64,000 nucleotides of DNA from contig JAUPFV010000003.1 in the NCBI GenBank assembly GCA_036936605.1, positions 146,290,997 to 146,354,996 of the forward strand. The letters run 5' to 3'. Every line of letters starts with the position of its first letter. Position 1 is the stretch's first letter. A program made the position numbers and the translations under genes. The notes beneath the pieces were generated by a model that saw only the letters and a program-made list of their open reading frames with translations, was not told the DNA's origin and did not search any database. This stretch comes from Limnanthes douglasii subsp. nivea. Taxonomy: Eukaryota; Streptophyta; Magnoliopsida; Brassicales; Limnanthaceae. This document shows, in pieces, positions 19,513 through 31,330 of the stretch.

Positions 19513-20772
19513 CTATTCCAAGTACATCCGGAGATGCTCAATATTCCAAGGATGAGTTAGAACTCTGCCATCTTTGTCTTCCAACCAATAAGTTCCAGGC
19601 TTGATTCTTTCAACCACTATATACGGACCCTCCCAGGTTGGGGCCAGCTTTCCGAAGAGCTTTTCTTTAGTGTGTAAGAAGACCTTCCTTAATACTTTGT
19701 CCCCTGGTTGGAAATCCCTTCTTTTAACTTTGGAAGCAAACCTGCTCCTCATCAAGCCCTAATAGTGTGCAACTCTGAGGTGAGCCTTAACCCGTCTTTC
19801 TTCTATCAAATCAAGTTGATTTCTGATTGCCATCTCATTAGTGTGTTCGGAGAAGTTGTGAACACGAAAGGAAGGGAGTGTCTTCTCTATGGGGGCTACT
19901 GCATCCATCCCATAGACCAATGCAAAGGGTGATTCTTGTGTTGCGGTCCCAGGTGTTGTCCGGTAGGCCCACAAGACTTATTGTAAATAACTAGGCCATT
20001 TCCCAGCAGCCCCTTCCAAATTCTTTTTTAACCCGGAGAGTATAGTTCTATTAGCCACTTCAACTTGCCCATTTTCTTGTGGATGGAAAGGTGAGGAAAA
20101 ACAATGCTGTATACCCCTTGAGGCACAGAAGCTCTCCATTTCTCTATTGTCGAACTGTGGCCCATTGTCTGTTGTTATTTTCTGAGGGACACCGAATCTA
20201 CAACATATGTTGGATAGAATGAATTTTATAACAGCTTTTGATGTTGTCCCTGCTAGAGGGGCTGCTTCTATCCACTTCGAGAAGTAGTCTATGGCCACAA
20301 TTATAGTTTTGCGCCCTCCGGACGCCACGGGGAGAGGCCCTACTAAATCCAACCCCCATCGAGCGAAGGGAATGGGCTCAGAAATTGACTCCAAAGGAAT
20401 GGCTGGTACATGAATTTCATTGCTGTACCTCTGGCATGGGTCACACCTCCTCACCAACTCCTTAGCATCTTTCATGATTGATGGCCAATAATAACCGGAG
20501 AGTAAAACTCTTCTTGTCAAAGCTCTAAACCCACAATGGGCTGACCTCTCACCATCATGCAATTCGGAGAGGACCATTTGTGATTCTTCATCCCCCAAAC
20601 AGCGCATGAGAGGTTTACTATAAGACTTCTTGTATAACACTTCTCTCAATATGATGAAACCACGAGCCTTGTGTTTCAATGTTCTGGCTTGTGACTTATC
20701 CGGAGGCACAACACCATCGGAGAGATATTGTAGGAGAGGAAATCTCCAGTCTTGAGGCTGTTTCACTTGCAT
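19513..20772 (-). pseudogene. Integrase (element E)
   Basis: Full-length integrase text: zinc-binding H-x6-H (HDGERSAH) and C-x2-C (CDPC); catalytic Asp in WGLDLVGPLP; Asp in ITTDNGPQFDN; Glu in GQVEVANRT. All catalytic residues are present. The frame is broken by TAA at 19980-19978 (between SYLQ and VLWAYRTTPG) and TAG at 19761-19759 (HY.GLMRSRF, CAG in element D). The C-terminal part ends IEHLRMYLE. No chromodomain. Confidence 0.92.
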
Positions 20773-20811
20773 TTCAAAAATTTCCTCTTCTTTACCCTTA
20801 CTAAGTTGAAT

Positions 20812-21195
20812 TTAAGGGCTTTCAAGCACATGGATCCATGGGTATGACTCCGTATATGCTATGGTTGCCAATGAGTCTGCTAACTCATTTTCTACCTGGG
20901 GAATGTGCTCATAGACAGCAGCTTTAAATTTTAGTGCTTCATTCTTGAGGAGGAGTAAATATTTCACAAGCTGCTCCTTTTTAGCCTCAGATTGGCCTAA
21001 GGCATGGTGGACAAGCAATTGGGAGTCACTTAGTAGCTTAACCCTCTTAGCCCCACAAATGTAGGCTAACTTTAACCCAACTATAGCTGCTTCATATTCG
21101 GACTCGTTATTAGATGCCCTGAAAGCAAAACAAATAGCCTGGTACATATTTTCTCCATATGGGGAAGTTAAACATATTCCTGCACCACATCCCAT
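20812..21195 (-). pseudogene. Second RNase H, aRNH type (element E)
   Basis: The Tat-lineage second RNase H: GCGAGICL, the SEYEAAIVGLKLA block with its conserved Glu, and SDSQLLVHHALGQ with its conserved Asp. A 5-nt deletion relative to D at about 21216-21212 removes the start (RTDGGSS, including the first catalytic Asp) and breaks the frame. A TAA in place of TCC ends it (ESP.IQLSK). Confidence 0.85.
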
Positions 21196-22795
21196 AGTGC
21201 TAGATCCACCGTCGGACGATCCACATTTTCTTGTCTTTTATATCAGTAGCTTGCTCTGAATCCCTATCGGAGTGGAATTCAACGAGAAAGTCAGCCACAG
21301 CTTGGGCTTTCACTGCTGTCCGGGGAGCAAAGTCTATGTCGAAGTCCCCCAACTCTACTGACCACTTAGTCATTCTGCTCGAAATGTCTGCTTTTTGAAG
21401 GACATTCTTTAAGGGGAAAGAGGTCCGGACGATGATAGGATGAGCCTGGAAATAAGGTCTCATCTTCCTCGCAGCTATCACTAGGGCTAATGCCAATTTT
21501 TCAAGTTTCAGGTAACGCCTCTCCGCATCTATTAAGCTCTTGCTGATGTAGTATACTGGGTGGGGATGTCTATCGACCTCTCTTACCAGCACAACACTGA
21601 TGGCACAACTTGAAACTGCCAAATATACGAAGAGAGTCTCCCCATCGACTGGCTTAAACAAAGTTTTGGGGGAGGACAGGTGTTTCTTGATCTCATCGAA
21701 AGCCTCATCACACTGCGGGGTCCAGTCAAAGACCTTTGCATCCTTCAAAGTTTGAAAGAAAGGAGCACACCTGTCCGAAGACCTTAAGATAAATCTGTTT
21801 AAGGCAGCTAATCTCCCAGTTAACCGCTGTACTTCTTTGATGTTTCGAGGAGGTTCCATTTGGAAAAGAGCATTCAGCTGGTCCGGATCGGGCTGTATTC
21901 CATGCTCACTTATGATATAGCCTAGAAACTTCCCGAACTGCACTCCGAAGACACACTTTTCAGGGTTTAACTTTAAATTCACTTTCACCAAGTTGGCAAA
22001 AGTTTCTTGGAGGTCGGACAAGTGCAACTGCTCATCTACACTTTTCACCATCATGTCGGTAATGTATACCTCCATATCTCTTCCAATTTGATCAGCAAAT
22101 GCCTTGTTGACCAATCTCTGATAAGTAGCCCCAGCATTTTTCAAACCAAATGGCATTATCTTGTAGCAATGAATCCCTCTGTCAGTTACAAATGTGGTAT
22201 GCTCTTGATCCTTTGGATCCACTTGAATCTGATTGTATCCGGAGAAAGCATCCATAAACGAAAGCAGCTTGTTCACAGAGGTGGAGTCTACTAACTGATC
22301 AATCCGGGGAACCGGATACAAGTCTTTTGGGCAAGCTCTATTGAGGTCTGTGAAGTCAATGCACATGCACCACTTGCCATTCTTCTTTTTCACTAAGACA
22401 AGATTGGCAGTCCACAAAGGGTATTGAGACTCCTTGATGTGCCCCATCTTTGTGAGCCTGTCAACCTCTTGCACTATGACATCAGCCTTTTCTTTGGAAA
22501 AAGCTCTTCTTTTTTGAACCACTGGAGCTACATCTCTCCGGACGGATAGGTGGTGTGAAATTACTTCTGATGGAACTCCAGTAACATCAGCATTGCACCA
22601 AGCAAAGACGTGCTGATGGTTCTTCAAAAACTTTAACATTTGATCTTTCAAAACAGGGGGCATTTTAGACCCTATCTTGACACATTTTCCATCTTCCAGC
22701 CAGTGCGTTTCTACCTCTTCAACCAGTATCAACACTCCGGGGGTCTCTCTGGGGTCATCAATTTCACCCTCACCCCCAAAAAGGCCCTCAAACTG
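21196..22795 (-). pseudogene. pol: pol: RT and RNase H (element E), RT active site altered
   Basis: A long open frame in the protease frame, directly after the TAG at 22798-22796. RT motifs: CIDFTDLNRACPKDLYPVPR, MDAFSGYNQIQV, FGLKNAGATYQRLVNKAFAD and GKFLGYIISEHGIQPD. The catalytic box reads YITD: the first Asp of YIDD is Thr (ACC at 22060-22058), where A and D have GAT. That Asp binds the catalytic metal, so this RT should be inactive. RNase H follows (YLAVSSCAISVVLVREV, YYISKSLIDAERRYLKLEKL). The frame ends at the 5-nt deletion entering aRNH. Confidence 0.92.
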
Positions 22796-22798
22796 CTA
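22793..22798 (-). other. UAG-CAG between protease and RT (element E)
   Basis: TAG (22798-22796) followed by CAG, then TTT, in frame with both neighbours. Same position and context as in A and D; see the candidate readthrough note there. Confidence 0.6.
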
Positions 22799-23330
22799 TG
22801 TTTCATCAATACGGACTGCCCCCAGCGTTCGAGGAGCCAAGGAAGTGGCATAACATTCCCTTGCAATCTTTTGGCTGCTTCGGACAACTCCAACCTGCCC
22901 CTGAACAGCATACTTCAAACACTGATGGACTGTTGAAGCTACTGCATGCATCCTAGAGAGCCAAGACCTCCCTAGAATAGCATTATAGCAAGTGGGACAA
23001 TCCACCACAATAAAGAGTATTCTGACCATTTTCTTGAAAGGGCCCTTGCCCAATAACACCTCTTCTTCGAACTCCCCGATCACATCTGTTGAGCTGCCTG
23101 TGAAGCCCATGATTGACCTGTCCGAAATTTATGAATTACAACTGGATTTTTCATTTTCTTATAAGTGGTTAGGAAAAGGATATTGGCTGAGCTTCCAGTA
23201 TCCACCAGGATTCGTCTTATTTCATTGCCCCCAATAGATGCTCCTATGACAACAGCATCCTCATGAGGACCAGCAATGTTTCTTAAATCATCTTCATCAA
23301 ACACAATGAAGGGAAATGAGTTTGGTGACT
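22799..23330 (-). pseudogene. Aspartic protease domain (element E), frameshifted
   Basis: Continues without a stop from Gag (EGGMTSYQSPNSFPFIVFDE), showing that Gag and protease form one frame in this family. The active site LVDTGSSANILF is intact. A two-base gain near 23135-23125 (ATTCATAAATTTCGG for ATTCAGAGTTCGG in D) throws out the frame. The downstream part (GFTGSSTDVIGEFEEEVLLG, CPTCYNAILGRSWLSRMHAV) is open to the TAG at 22798-22796. Confidence 0.88.
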
Positions 23331-25310
23331 GATAAGATGTCATGCCTCCTTCTAGCTGGGAGGCCAAAGTATGTACATGCCTCTTCCTCGAAGAAGCAGC
23401 AGGGGCTGTCATAGTGTCCCCTCCGAAAATTGTCAGCGACTCGAAAAACTTGATGAGCCCGGAGACCGACCTAGAACATTCATCTATAGCACCCACTCTG
23501 TTCCGATTTGGATCGGGATCCAAGTACTCAGATTCCACGTCAAACCTTTCAACTATAACCATGGCTCCCTCCGGAGCAGCGCTTTCTTTTAACTCAGCGA
23601 ACCACTCCGGTTGGACCCATGGCCCTCTCTTGTTTTTGGATTGTTGACTTTGAGCAGGAGCAGCTGGCTGAGACTGAGCTTTTGCCCTACCATGCCCCTG
23701 TCCGATTTCTCTTGCTTTGTTCCCGGACTAATTCTGATTTGGAGTTGGTGCCACTGGGGTGGATCTCACCTGTATGTGCACCCTGCTTTTCTTCGTTTCA
23801 TCGACGTTTATTTGTTTGCCAACCTGATTCAGCAACCCTCCCCACGTCTAGTCCTATTATCGGGTCGGGTCGGTCCGGGTTTGGGCGAGATCGAGACCGA
23901 CCCATTAAGCTACCGGGCGGGTCGAGCCGGCCCACTAAGCGAAGGGAGCCAAATATGATGGACCGGGACCGGCTCGTTAAGAGTCGAGTCGGTCCGGTCC
24001 GACTCTTAACGGGCGGGTTTGCTAGTTTATCATAATTTTTTTAAGGTTTTAGTTAAAAATATACATAGATTAGGAAAAACAATTATATATCTCCCTTACC
24101 GGGCTGGTTATCGGGCGGACCGGTCCAGACTGGTAAGAGAGTCGGTCCAAAATTTTGGCTCCCAACCCGCTCCCTAAGCCATCCGGACCGGTCTCGGGCG
24201 GGCCTTACCGGTCCGGTCCCGGGCGGGTTATCGGGTTGAGAGGCCCCCTAACAGCTCTACCCACGTCATAGCCTTCTTCCTGGTCACCGAATCAGCTAGA
24301 TTGCCTGGGTTCAAACCCTGTCTCAAGGATGCTATTGCTACCTGTTCGAAGCAATCAGCCAACCCATTATTTGTGTTCACAAAACGGCTTATGTATTCTT
24401 TCAAGGACTCATTCGGTTCCTGGGCACAATGGATTATTGTGTCTCCATTGCCCTTCAGCTCTTTACTCCCTACGAACTGCCTTCGAAAAGCCACCCAAAA
24501 AGTATTGAAATCTTTAATACAACCCTGAGGCATGCTGTTGTACCATTTCAGAGCACTCCCCGTAAATGATTGGGAGAATGCCCTACAAAGTAGTTTATCA
24601 TCGTCGTCAAAGTTCATCATTAAGTTCTTGAATTGCTCCAGATGGTTGTCCGGATCAGTACTGCCATCGTACTTCTCCATTTTGGTGCTATCAAACCTCT
24701 TGGGGAGGTTTCCGGACAGAATTTTAGAAGACAGTGGAGATTGCCTCCAATTTCTCCCACGACTGAACACAGTATCCTCATTGGGAGTTGCAAAGATACC
24801 TGGCTCATCGTGGAAAGCAAAGGGATCCATCAGCATCTTGTCCGTATACCTCCGGTGGTGAGATGATCCCTTGCCAATATGCCTTTTCATTCTTCCATGC
24901 TTGTCTCTTTTTCTTGAATATTTCTTAACCTGCTTTTGCTTTTTCCTGGTTCGACCCTCATCGTTGCTAGAGGACAAGGATTTTTCATTTCCCTCACTGT
25001 CCGAAGAGCTACCCAAAGATTCTGAGCTCGAGTCAGAGCTCACCACAGGCTTGGACCGGTGATAATTTTTGGAACTGGCATGAGTCTTTTTGGTGCTCAC
25101 ATGAGTTTTGGAAGCCTCATGCTCTCTGGGGTTATCGGTGTGATGAGCAACTGATGCTTTGGATTTTTCTTTCACGCCCATCTTGGCCTTTTCAGCCCTC
25201 AGAGCTTCTATTTCAAGCTTTAACCTGTCGCGCTCTTGGACAGTGTACTCATCGTTCTCTTCCACCACTTCGAGCAAAGCTGGTGGAAGCTCTGGATTGT
25301 CCGGATTCAT
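23331..25310 (-). pseudogene. gag: gag (element E), split by a MITE and internally deleted
   Basis: Gag from ATG 25310 (MNPDNPELPPALLEVV). The N-terminal 345 or so residues, including the full Gag domain, are open until the MITE at 24259-23849, which lies in the codons for TWGGLLNQV. After the MITE a TAG at 23730-23728 (CAG in D) interrupts it. At about 23582 the text jumps from AELKES to AAPEGAMV, removing roughly 85 residues that include the C-x2-H-x4-H-x4-C knuckle present in A, C and D. A functional Gag is therefore impossible. Confidence 0.92.
23849..24259. mobile_element. hAT-like MITE (411 bp) in gag of element E
   Basis: A GC-rich insertion flanked by a perfect 8-bp target duplication CCCACGTC (23841-23848 and 24260-24267). 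Removing it and one copy restores the gag sequence found in C and D. An 8-bp duplication is the mark of hAT transposons. Ends are imperfect inverted repeats: TAGTCCTATTA on the left and TAGAGCTGTTA (reverse complement) on the right, 8 of 11 matching. The interior is full of GGGTCGG / CCGGTCC words in both orientations, the subterminal repeat style of non-autonomous plant hAT elements. No coding capacity. Confidence 0.9.
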
Positions 25311-25363
25311 TCGGACAGATTTCTTTTAGATGGTTTTGAATGCTTGATTCAGGTACCTCTTTC

Positions 25364-25381
25364 CTCCCACTGTGGTCGCCA
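25364..25381 (-). promoter_or_regulatory. Primer binding site (element E)
   Basis: Minus-strand TGGCGACCACAGTGGGAG, three bases inside the 5' LTR; identical in D and G. Probably a tRNA-Arg primer, from memory. Confidence 0.78.
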
Positions 25382-25384
25382 ATT

Positions 25385-25839
25385 TAGTGTGGACAATAAT
25401 CGCCTGAGGGTAGGCTGGTAATTTCAGTTGGTATTTTACGGTGGTATGTGAGTGTTTAAGTGGTGGTGTGTGGGTATTTAACGTATTTAGAGAATAGAGA
25501 GATAATTAAGCAGCTTGGTAGCAGTTAATTTTCATTACCCATAGTTAATGCAGGTGGTTGGGTATTTATAGTGTGGTGTTTGGGCCCTTATGGGCTTTCG
25601 GGTCATGTTTAATGGACCCGGGTCATGTTCAAAGACCCATGAGCTCTAAGTAGGAGAGCAAGTAGCTTAGTCAAGAAGTGTTTAGGTTTTTTAGTACTTT
25701 TGTCATAGTTCGAACAGTCCTATGGTCATAGTGTTCGGAGTGATCTGTCCGGTCCATGTGACCTGTCCGATCTGTCCGGTCCAGAGGCTTTGGACTGATC
25801 TGTCCCTGTCCGGGGAGCATGCTGAATTCGGACTCATCA
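25385..25839 (-). repeat. 5' LTR of element E (455 bp)
   Basis: Partner of 15162-15616 with seven substitutions by eye, including the terminal ..CACTA here versus ..CACCA there. TATA box in reverse complement at 25563-25570. Confidence 0.95.
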
Positions 25840-25844
25840 GTAAT

Positions 25845-28300
25845 CAGTAAAAAATTAATATCAATGAAGGTAAGTCATCTCATTTTTTGAGCATAATTGG
25901 ATAATGATAAAGTGATAATAATAATTAATAAGGAACAATAGTTGACAAAATCAAAGAGTCTAGAGAGAGAAAAAAAGTGAGCTCGTATACTGTAGAAGTT
26001 ATTCTTGTGATTCTATTTCACATATCTCTCCCTCAATTATCCTCATTCACCCAAAATCTCATTGTTTTTCTCAATTATGTAAATGATATAGATATTGGAC
26101 TCTATAAAGATTCATAAATCTATAAATATATGCTATATACATATATAAATTTATGTGTTTTGTCTTTGTTTTAACTTGCGAATAAACTTGATGTATAGCT
26201 TATTCTTCTTCTACTTTGTGTTTATAAATTTAGTGTCAGCTGTTTGGTCGTTATTGGTTTCCATGTTAAAGATTTATTGTAAACTTGTAGGGGCATTAAC
26301 CTAAACTGAACCAACGGAGGAAGAAAAAAACGGAACTGTTGAAAAGACTAAACTGTTGAATAACATAAAACAAAATTTGGACTTTTAACTGAATCCCACA
26401 TTGTTTTAGTTAAAATATGAGACAAAACTAATCATGTATAAAAAGACACACAAGCTTACCAATTAACTTACCAAAACTAGGCAAAAGCTTACAAAAACAT
26501 AGTGGCCTATAGTCAATTATGGCCCATGATACAATTAATTAAAAAAGTTTGATAAAATATTTTTGAGATTGTTTTCAGGCCGGTAAATCGGATTGAACCG
26601 AACCGACCAAACCAAACCGATTCTTATCGGTTTTGGTTCAATTCCGTTATATAGAATCAAAATCATATTGGTTCGGTCTGGTTAGAACCGAAAAGCTTTG
26701 CGGCCATGTATGGTTTCGTCAAAAACTAGACCAAACCGAGCCAATAACATCCATAACCGCAATCACCCTAGATGGTGATCACGACAAACATGAATATATA
26801 TTCTTTTATTATGTTTGTCTGGCTTCATAAAGCCATAATTTGATGCTCGATTATCTAAATCAAGTGATTTATTTTTTTATTTCACCAAAAAGTTAGAGAT
26901 CTATATGATCATTCAATTATTTTTTAAACAATCGAGTAGCTCAGTCACAGAAGTTTAGTATATGTAATGTGTGAATTTAATTTACATGTGATTGGGTACA
27001 TTAACCTCATTCAGTATAACAACAACTAATTCAGATATTGGGTATCATAGATATTATATGTATGATTGTGTACATCATGTTTAGTACAAGCATATATCTA
27101 TGATATTGTAGTGTGCTTTGCAATTCGTTTATATATCATATTTAGATTAAACACATTTATGATGGTTGTTGAGATATTTTATGTATGATAAGTATAAAAT
27201 GTAATGAAACTAAATATATGTTTAAGGTTCTCATGAAATAAAGAAAGAATGGAAAAAATGTTAGATAAACGACAAAAATAAGATGAATATGTAATAAAAT
27301 CCTAGTCAAAATGTTTAACCCCTTTCCAAAAAAAGTTAAGCTATATTATATAGCAGTGCTGGTGGGCCTTTTGGCTTTTTGGGCCTTTGGACCTAGACAA
27401 TTAGTCCGTTTGGAGCTAATCCACATCAGTAACTTACTAGGTAAAAAAATATGTAATTTTTATTACACAAAATACCCTCAATATTACACGTTTGTTTGAT
27501 TTATATTACAACTTAAATTTTAGTTCAATATTCTTTGGTTCGACTTGCCGGTCGACTAAATCCTACTCTCATGAATGTATACCATGGTGGGTGTTGTGTT
27601 ATATATTTAAGGGTTTACAGTTATGTACCCCTGTATGTACGCATTAAAAAATATTTAGATGACGAATGTGCGGTCTATGGATGAGATGTAATTATCCATT
27701 GTTGTTGACACTTGGAATATATAATATACAATGTTTATTGCCAGGTGGGATAAATGTATTAACTTTTATTTAATTAATCACAATAACACACACAATAATC
27801 ATCATTTACATAACATTCATTGACCTAAACGTATATAAACATTTGAAAATGGATTAGACATGTAAATATAATCCCGCAACACCTTATAAAATGCATTACT
27901 AAAAATATATTAACATAGAATTTTATGAGTTTGAGAAAACACACCGTGGATCTCATTTAAATCGACTTAATTTAATAAAACCATCATTGGGGATAGTTTT
28001 CCTATATCGATCAGATACTCAATATTCAGTTCATAATTGCTAGTCTTCTTTACGATCAATTATGTTAAACATTGGTCTTCACTTGGTTGGAAAATCACGA
28101 AATATCGTCAATCAAAACCTCTTCAAAACTCTAAATAAAAAAAATAAAAAAAAGATCACTTGAGGGATATGTTGGTTTCCAGACCTATTTACCAAAGTTT
28201 AAATGACCGTAATCATGTTGTATATATAACATATAACACCAGACAACCACAAAAACATATCCAAGTTTCAAGCTAACATATGGTCTAAGTCAAAAGGAGT
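25845..28300. other. Gene-free AT-rich stretch with a GGTTCGG-rich patch
   Basis: No defensible gene. Between about 26575 and 26760 the sequence is dominated by CCGAACC / GGTTCGG / AACCGA words on both strands, a pattern often seen in terminal parts of plant hAT or other non-autonomous elements; I could not find ends or a target duplication. Around 27353-27395 there is CAGTGCTGGTGGGCC, hAT-end-like, with no partner end seen. Confidence 0.35.
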
Positions 28301-28515
28301 AACATCAAAAGTGTGTGTAACGCGCAAGATCACAAATAGGTTATTATCACTGCAGTAACCACAAATGGTGTAATAGCGCTTCATGTTATACAAGGATGCA
28401 ACAAAGTACTTATCATTGTAGCAGTTATGGCGCTAACGCGCAGTTATATAGAATGCAACAATGTCTCATATCGCGCAAGACCGCAATGAGGTGTTTATCG
28501 ATGTAATAACCACGA
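28301..28515 (+). repeat. Degenerate direct repeats around CGCGCAAGA
   Basis: A block at 28320-28365 (CGCGCAAGATCACAAATAGG ... TTATCACTGCAGTAACCAC) recurs at about 28472-28515 (CGCGCAAGACCGCAATGAGG ... TTATCGATGTAATAACCAC), 151 bp apart. A weaker related unit lies between them (GATGCAACAAAGTACTTATC). GC content is above the surroundings. Confidence 0.55.
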
Positions 28516-30980
28516 CATTCTGATCCAGAAGATATCCAATAAAACCCTAAATCGGTTCAAAAATCGTTCTTAATCGATATAACATATAACATAACACACA
28601 TTAATCCTTATTCAATTAAAACGCGATTTTAAACACTAGATCTACACACTTTTATCTAAACAATCAACATTTAATCCTGAATGTGAATCTTTTACGAAAA
28701 ATAAAAATTTCATGTTTTATAAATTTAATAGAAGAATCTAATACCACTTCTTGAATTCGATTTTTTTAACCTAACTCAAACTAGACAAAACCCAAAATGT
28801 TTAAGTATTTAGAGATACATGGAATATAAAAATTATAGTAAGAATTCATTTATCCTCTCGTTTTTATTCTAATTGAACCGTCGCAGTTTGTTCATTATGT
28901 TAAATATTTGATCTTTTTGATATATTTTATTACTTTTGATCAACTATTAACTGTAAATTTTGATTATTTTATAATTATATTATAAAAAGTAATACAACCA
29001 TTTTTTTAATTGAATTTGAACTATAGATTAATAAAATAAAACGTATTTATTTTTTCATAATTTTTTTAGAAGACGAATGAAGAAACTATAAATCATCTTT
29101 ACTTTGGAAGTAGATCTGATACATTAATATATTTGTATGAAAACTTCTCTGTCTTATTTATATTTATATATATTAATTTCAATCGACTAAATTAAAATCG
29201 GTCGACACAATAAAAGTTTGGAATCTTCTGCAATGTATGGCTCCAGGTGTAGTCTAGACCGTGTCTAACATAATTCATTATATATAATATAGTATATGTA
29301 GTTGGATATGAAAGGACAAAAGCAGCTAGGGTGCTACAGTTTTCATCTCCCGAGTAAAAGAAAAAGAAAAGGAAAGGTAAGTTGATTTTTAGGGTTTATG
29401 GATTGTAAGATAAGGAAGGGACAAACCGGGGGACGTGCCCCATAAGTAAGCTATTCACTGTGACCTGCCAGACAAAACGTATTTATTTTGGCTCAATGTA
29501 GTGTACCCTCTCCTCTCTCCATCATCTTTACATCCAAATCACTCGCACACATCATTTAAAGAGACCGTCACATACATCATATTCTATATTTTTATTTTTA
29601 TTTTTATTATCCGGACCACTTGCCTACCCGAACTCTTGCAAGATGCTACTGCATTTAAGACATCGAGAATATACCGCATTATAGGATAATTTATAGTACT
29701 ATCAAAGCTTATTTATAAGCTATTATAACTTATGATTCCAACTTAATACTATATTCTAAACATATTTGAATTATAATAAATCGTACTATAAACTAACGTG
29801 GGTGCTGTAAACATAATACTATTTCCATATATATATTTAGAAGCCGTTTTGGCCCTTCTTTACTACCTATGGTTAAAAGTACCGATAAATAATTATCTCG
29901 GTCTCCCAACAACTATTTCAGTATTTTTATTAAGTTTAAACGCAGTATATTTGTAATTTAATTTATTCTTTACAATAAAATATAATATTTTTTAAATGTA
30001 GGTTTTGATCGATGAAGATTTTAATGAGTCTAAGTTAAAGACAATGACTATTGGCATTCATGCATATTGTTAGGTAAATCAAACTATTCAAATAAGTCTA
30101 ACCATGGATTCCACTATGAAAGCAATTGATGAAGACTTCACGGTAACAAATCTTCGCATCTTTTATCTTTTCAAACAAAAGATTTAACACTAAGCACTTA
30201 AAGTAAACGCAACACACAACAAGAGATTTATCGTGGTTTCAGATCGTGAAGAAATCATACATCAACGACAACAAACACAAATTTTACAGAAAAAAAAATC
30301 TTATAAAACACAACTAACTCAACCACTCACATTTCGTTACAAAGCATTATGAGCTTTAAAAAGGAAACATAAATCTTAAAGTTTCTCCTAGTGTTTTATC
30401 TTTTACCTTACATATCTCTCCAAAATTAAGACAAGGTGGAGAATTTATATGTTTTGACAAATTCTCATAACCATGCCACACATTGCTTCATACCTCTCAT
30501 TCACCTTTTATAAAATAAATGATGAGCGAATAGAACACTCTAGCTCAAATTAACACCTTACAAATCTTTTTTCACAGGTAACTGAACATAAACGGGACAA
30601 TCACTTTGGCAGTCGTACGTAGTATACTACTCGAGGGTAGTGACACGAACTATATGAAACTTGAAACTATTTTTGTCCCCTCTTAATGCATGCTCCAGAT
30701 TATTCCTCATAATCAACGTTAAAAATCTTCGTCAATTTTATATTCTTCATAAATTCGTGAATCGGTTTCTTCTATAAACACTTAATTATCTTCGGAAGCT
30801 TCGCATATAAGTTTTTACATCTTTGATCCATTCAGAATGAACCTACACCTTCAATTATAGCGAAAAATTAATGCTTATATTCAATAATTCTCTCTCCTAG
30901 GTTCCAAGAGATTTCTATGCACCAAAGTCTCCTACAGAGCACCCAACTACTTAGAAAGACAGTAACAATAACCCTTAAGT
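28516..30980. other. Gene-free AT-rich stretch
   Basis: Short frames only, without recognisable motifs. Near 30220-30260 there is GAGATTTATCGTGGTTTCAG, reminiscent of the ATTTACGTGGTTCGG phrase common in plant copia LTRs, but no LTR pair was found. Confidence 0.35.
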
Positions 30981-31325
30981 TTTACACTTATTCAGATATT
31001 TGGTTGAGTTGTACTTAATCACTTTTTCCCAACTTCAATACTTTCAGTCTCCAACACTTAATGCCAGTTTTAGCCCTTGGTTCAAGTTTCATCCTTTAGT
31101 CCCACTATCTGGCACGTAGTTCCAATTTTAGCATTTGGTTACATATTCAACATTAAGTTACAACACTGACACAAAGTTACAGTTTCAACACTAAGTTACA
31201 AGTTTAGCACTAAGTTATAACTGAAAACACTAAGTTTCAACCTTTGAAATTGATTATGCCTCGGTCATTTTGAGCAAATACTTCAAAATTCCCCACCTAG
31301 GCTAAAAATAACTCTACAATTTGTT
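30981..31325 (+). repeat. Short imperfect tandem repeats (ACTAAGTTACAA-type)
   Basis: Between about 31050 and 31250 the phrase A(A)CACTAAGTTACA / GTTTAGCACTAAGTTA recurs at roughly 18-25 bp spacing with much degeneracy (TTTAGCCCTTGGTTCAAG, TTTAGCATTTGGTTACA, AACACTAAGTTACAAG, TTTAGCACTAAGTTATAAC). It abuts the insertion site of element D. Confidence 0.55.
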
Positions 31326-31330
31326 GCTTC

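Larger units (their letters stand above)
15162..25839 (-). mobile_element. Element E: near-complete Tat-type Ty3/gypsy retrotransposon, youngest copy
   Basis: 10,678 bp on the minus strand, bounded by two 455-bp LTRs and a perfect 5-bp target duplication GTAAT (15157-15161 and 25840-25844). All parts are present: primer site, gag, protease, RT, two RNase H domains, integrase, the antisense gene and a polypurine tract. By eye the LTRs differ at 7 of 455 positions (~1.5%), making it the most recent insertion here. It is not autonomous: gag has a MITE insertion, a deletion and a stop; protease, second RNase H and integrase are interrupted; the RT active site reads YITD. Confidence 0.95.

Noticed and set aside
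23619..24035. 138-codon plus-strand frame across the MITE border
   Set aside because: It crosses from the gag reverse strand into the MITE, so it cannot be an ancestral gene.
26575..26760. Second hAT MITE based on GGTTCGG-rich sequence
   Set aside because: No inverted ends or 8-bp target duplication could be found; left as compositional patch.
29501..29689. 62-codon frame after a CT-rich leader-like sequence
   Set aside because: Low-complexity Phe/Ile run, no homology recognised, no TATA or splice context that I trust.
30070..31300. Copia LTR suggested by ATCGTGGTTTCAG
   Set aside because: Only one phrase is similar and no partner LTR, primer site or pol lies nearby.
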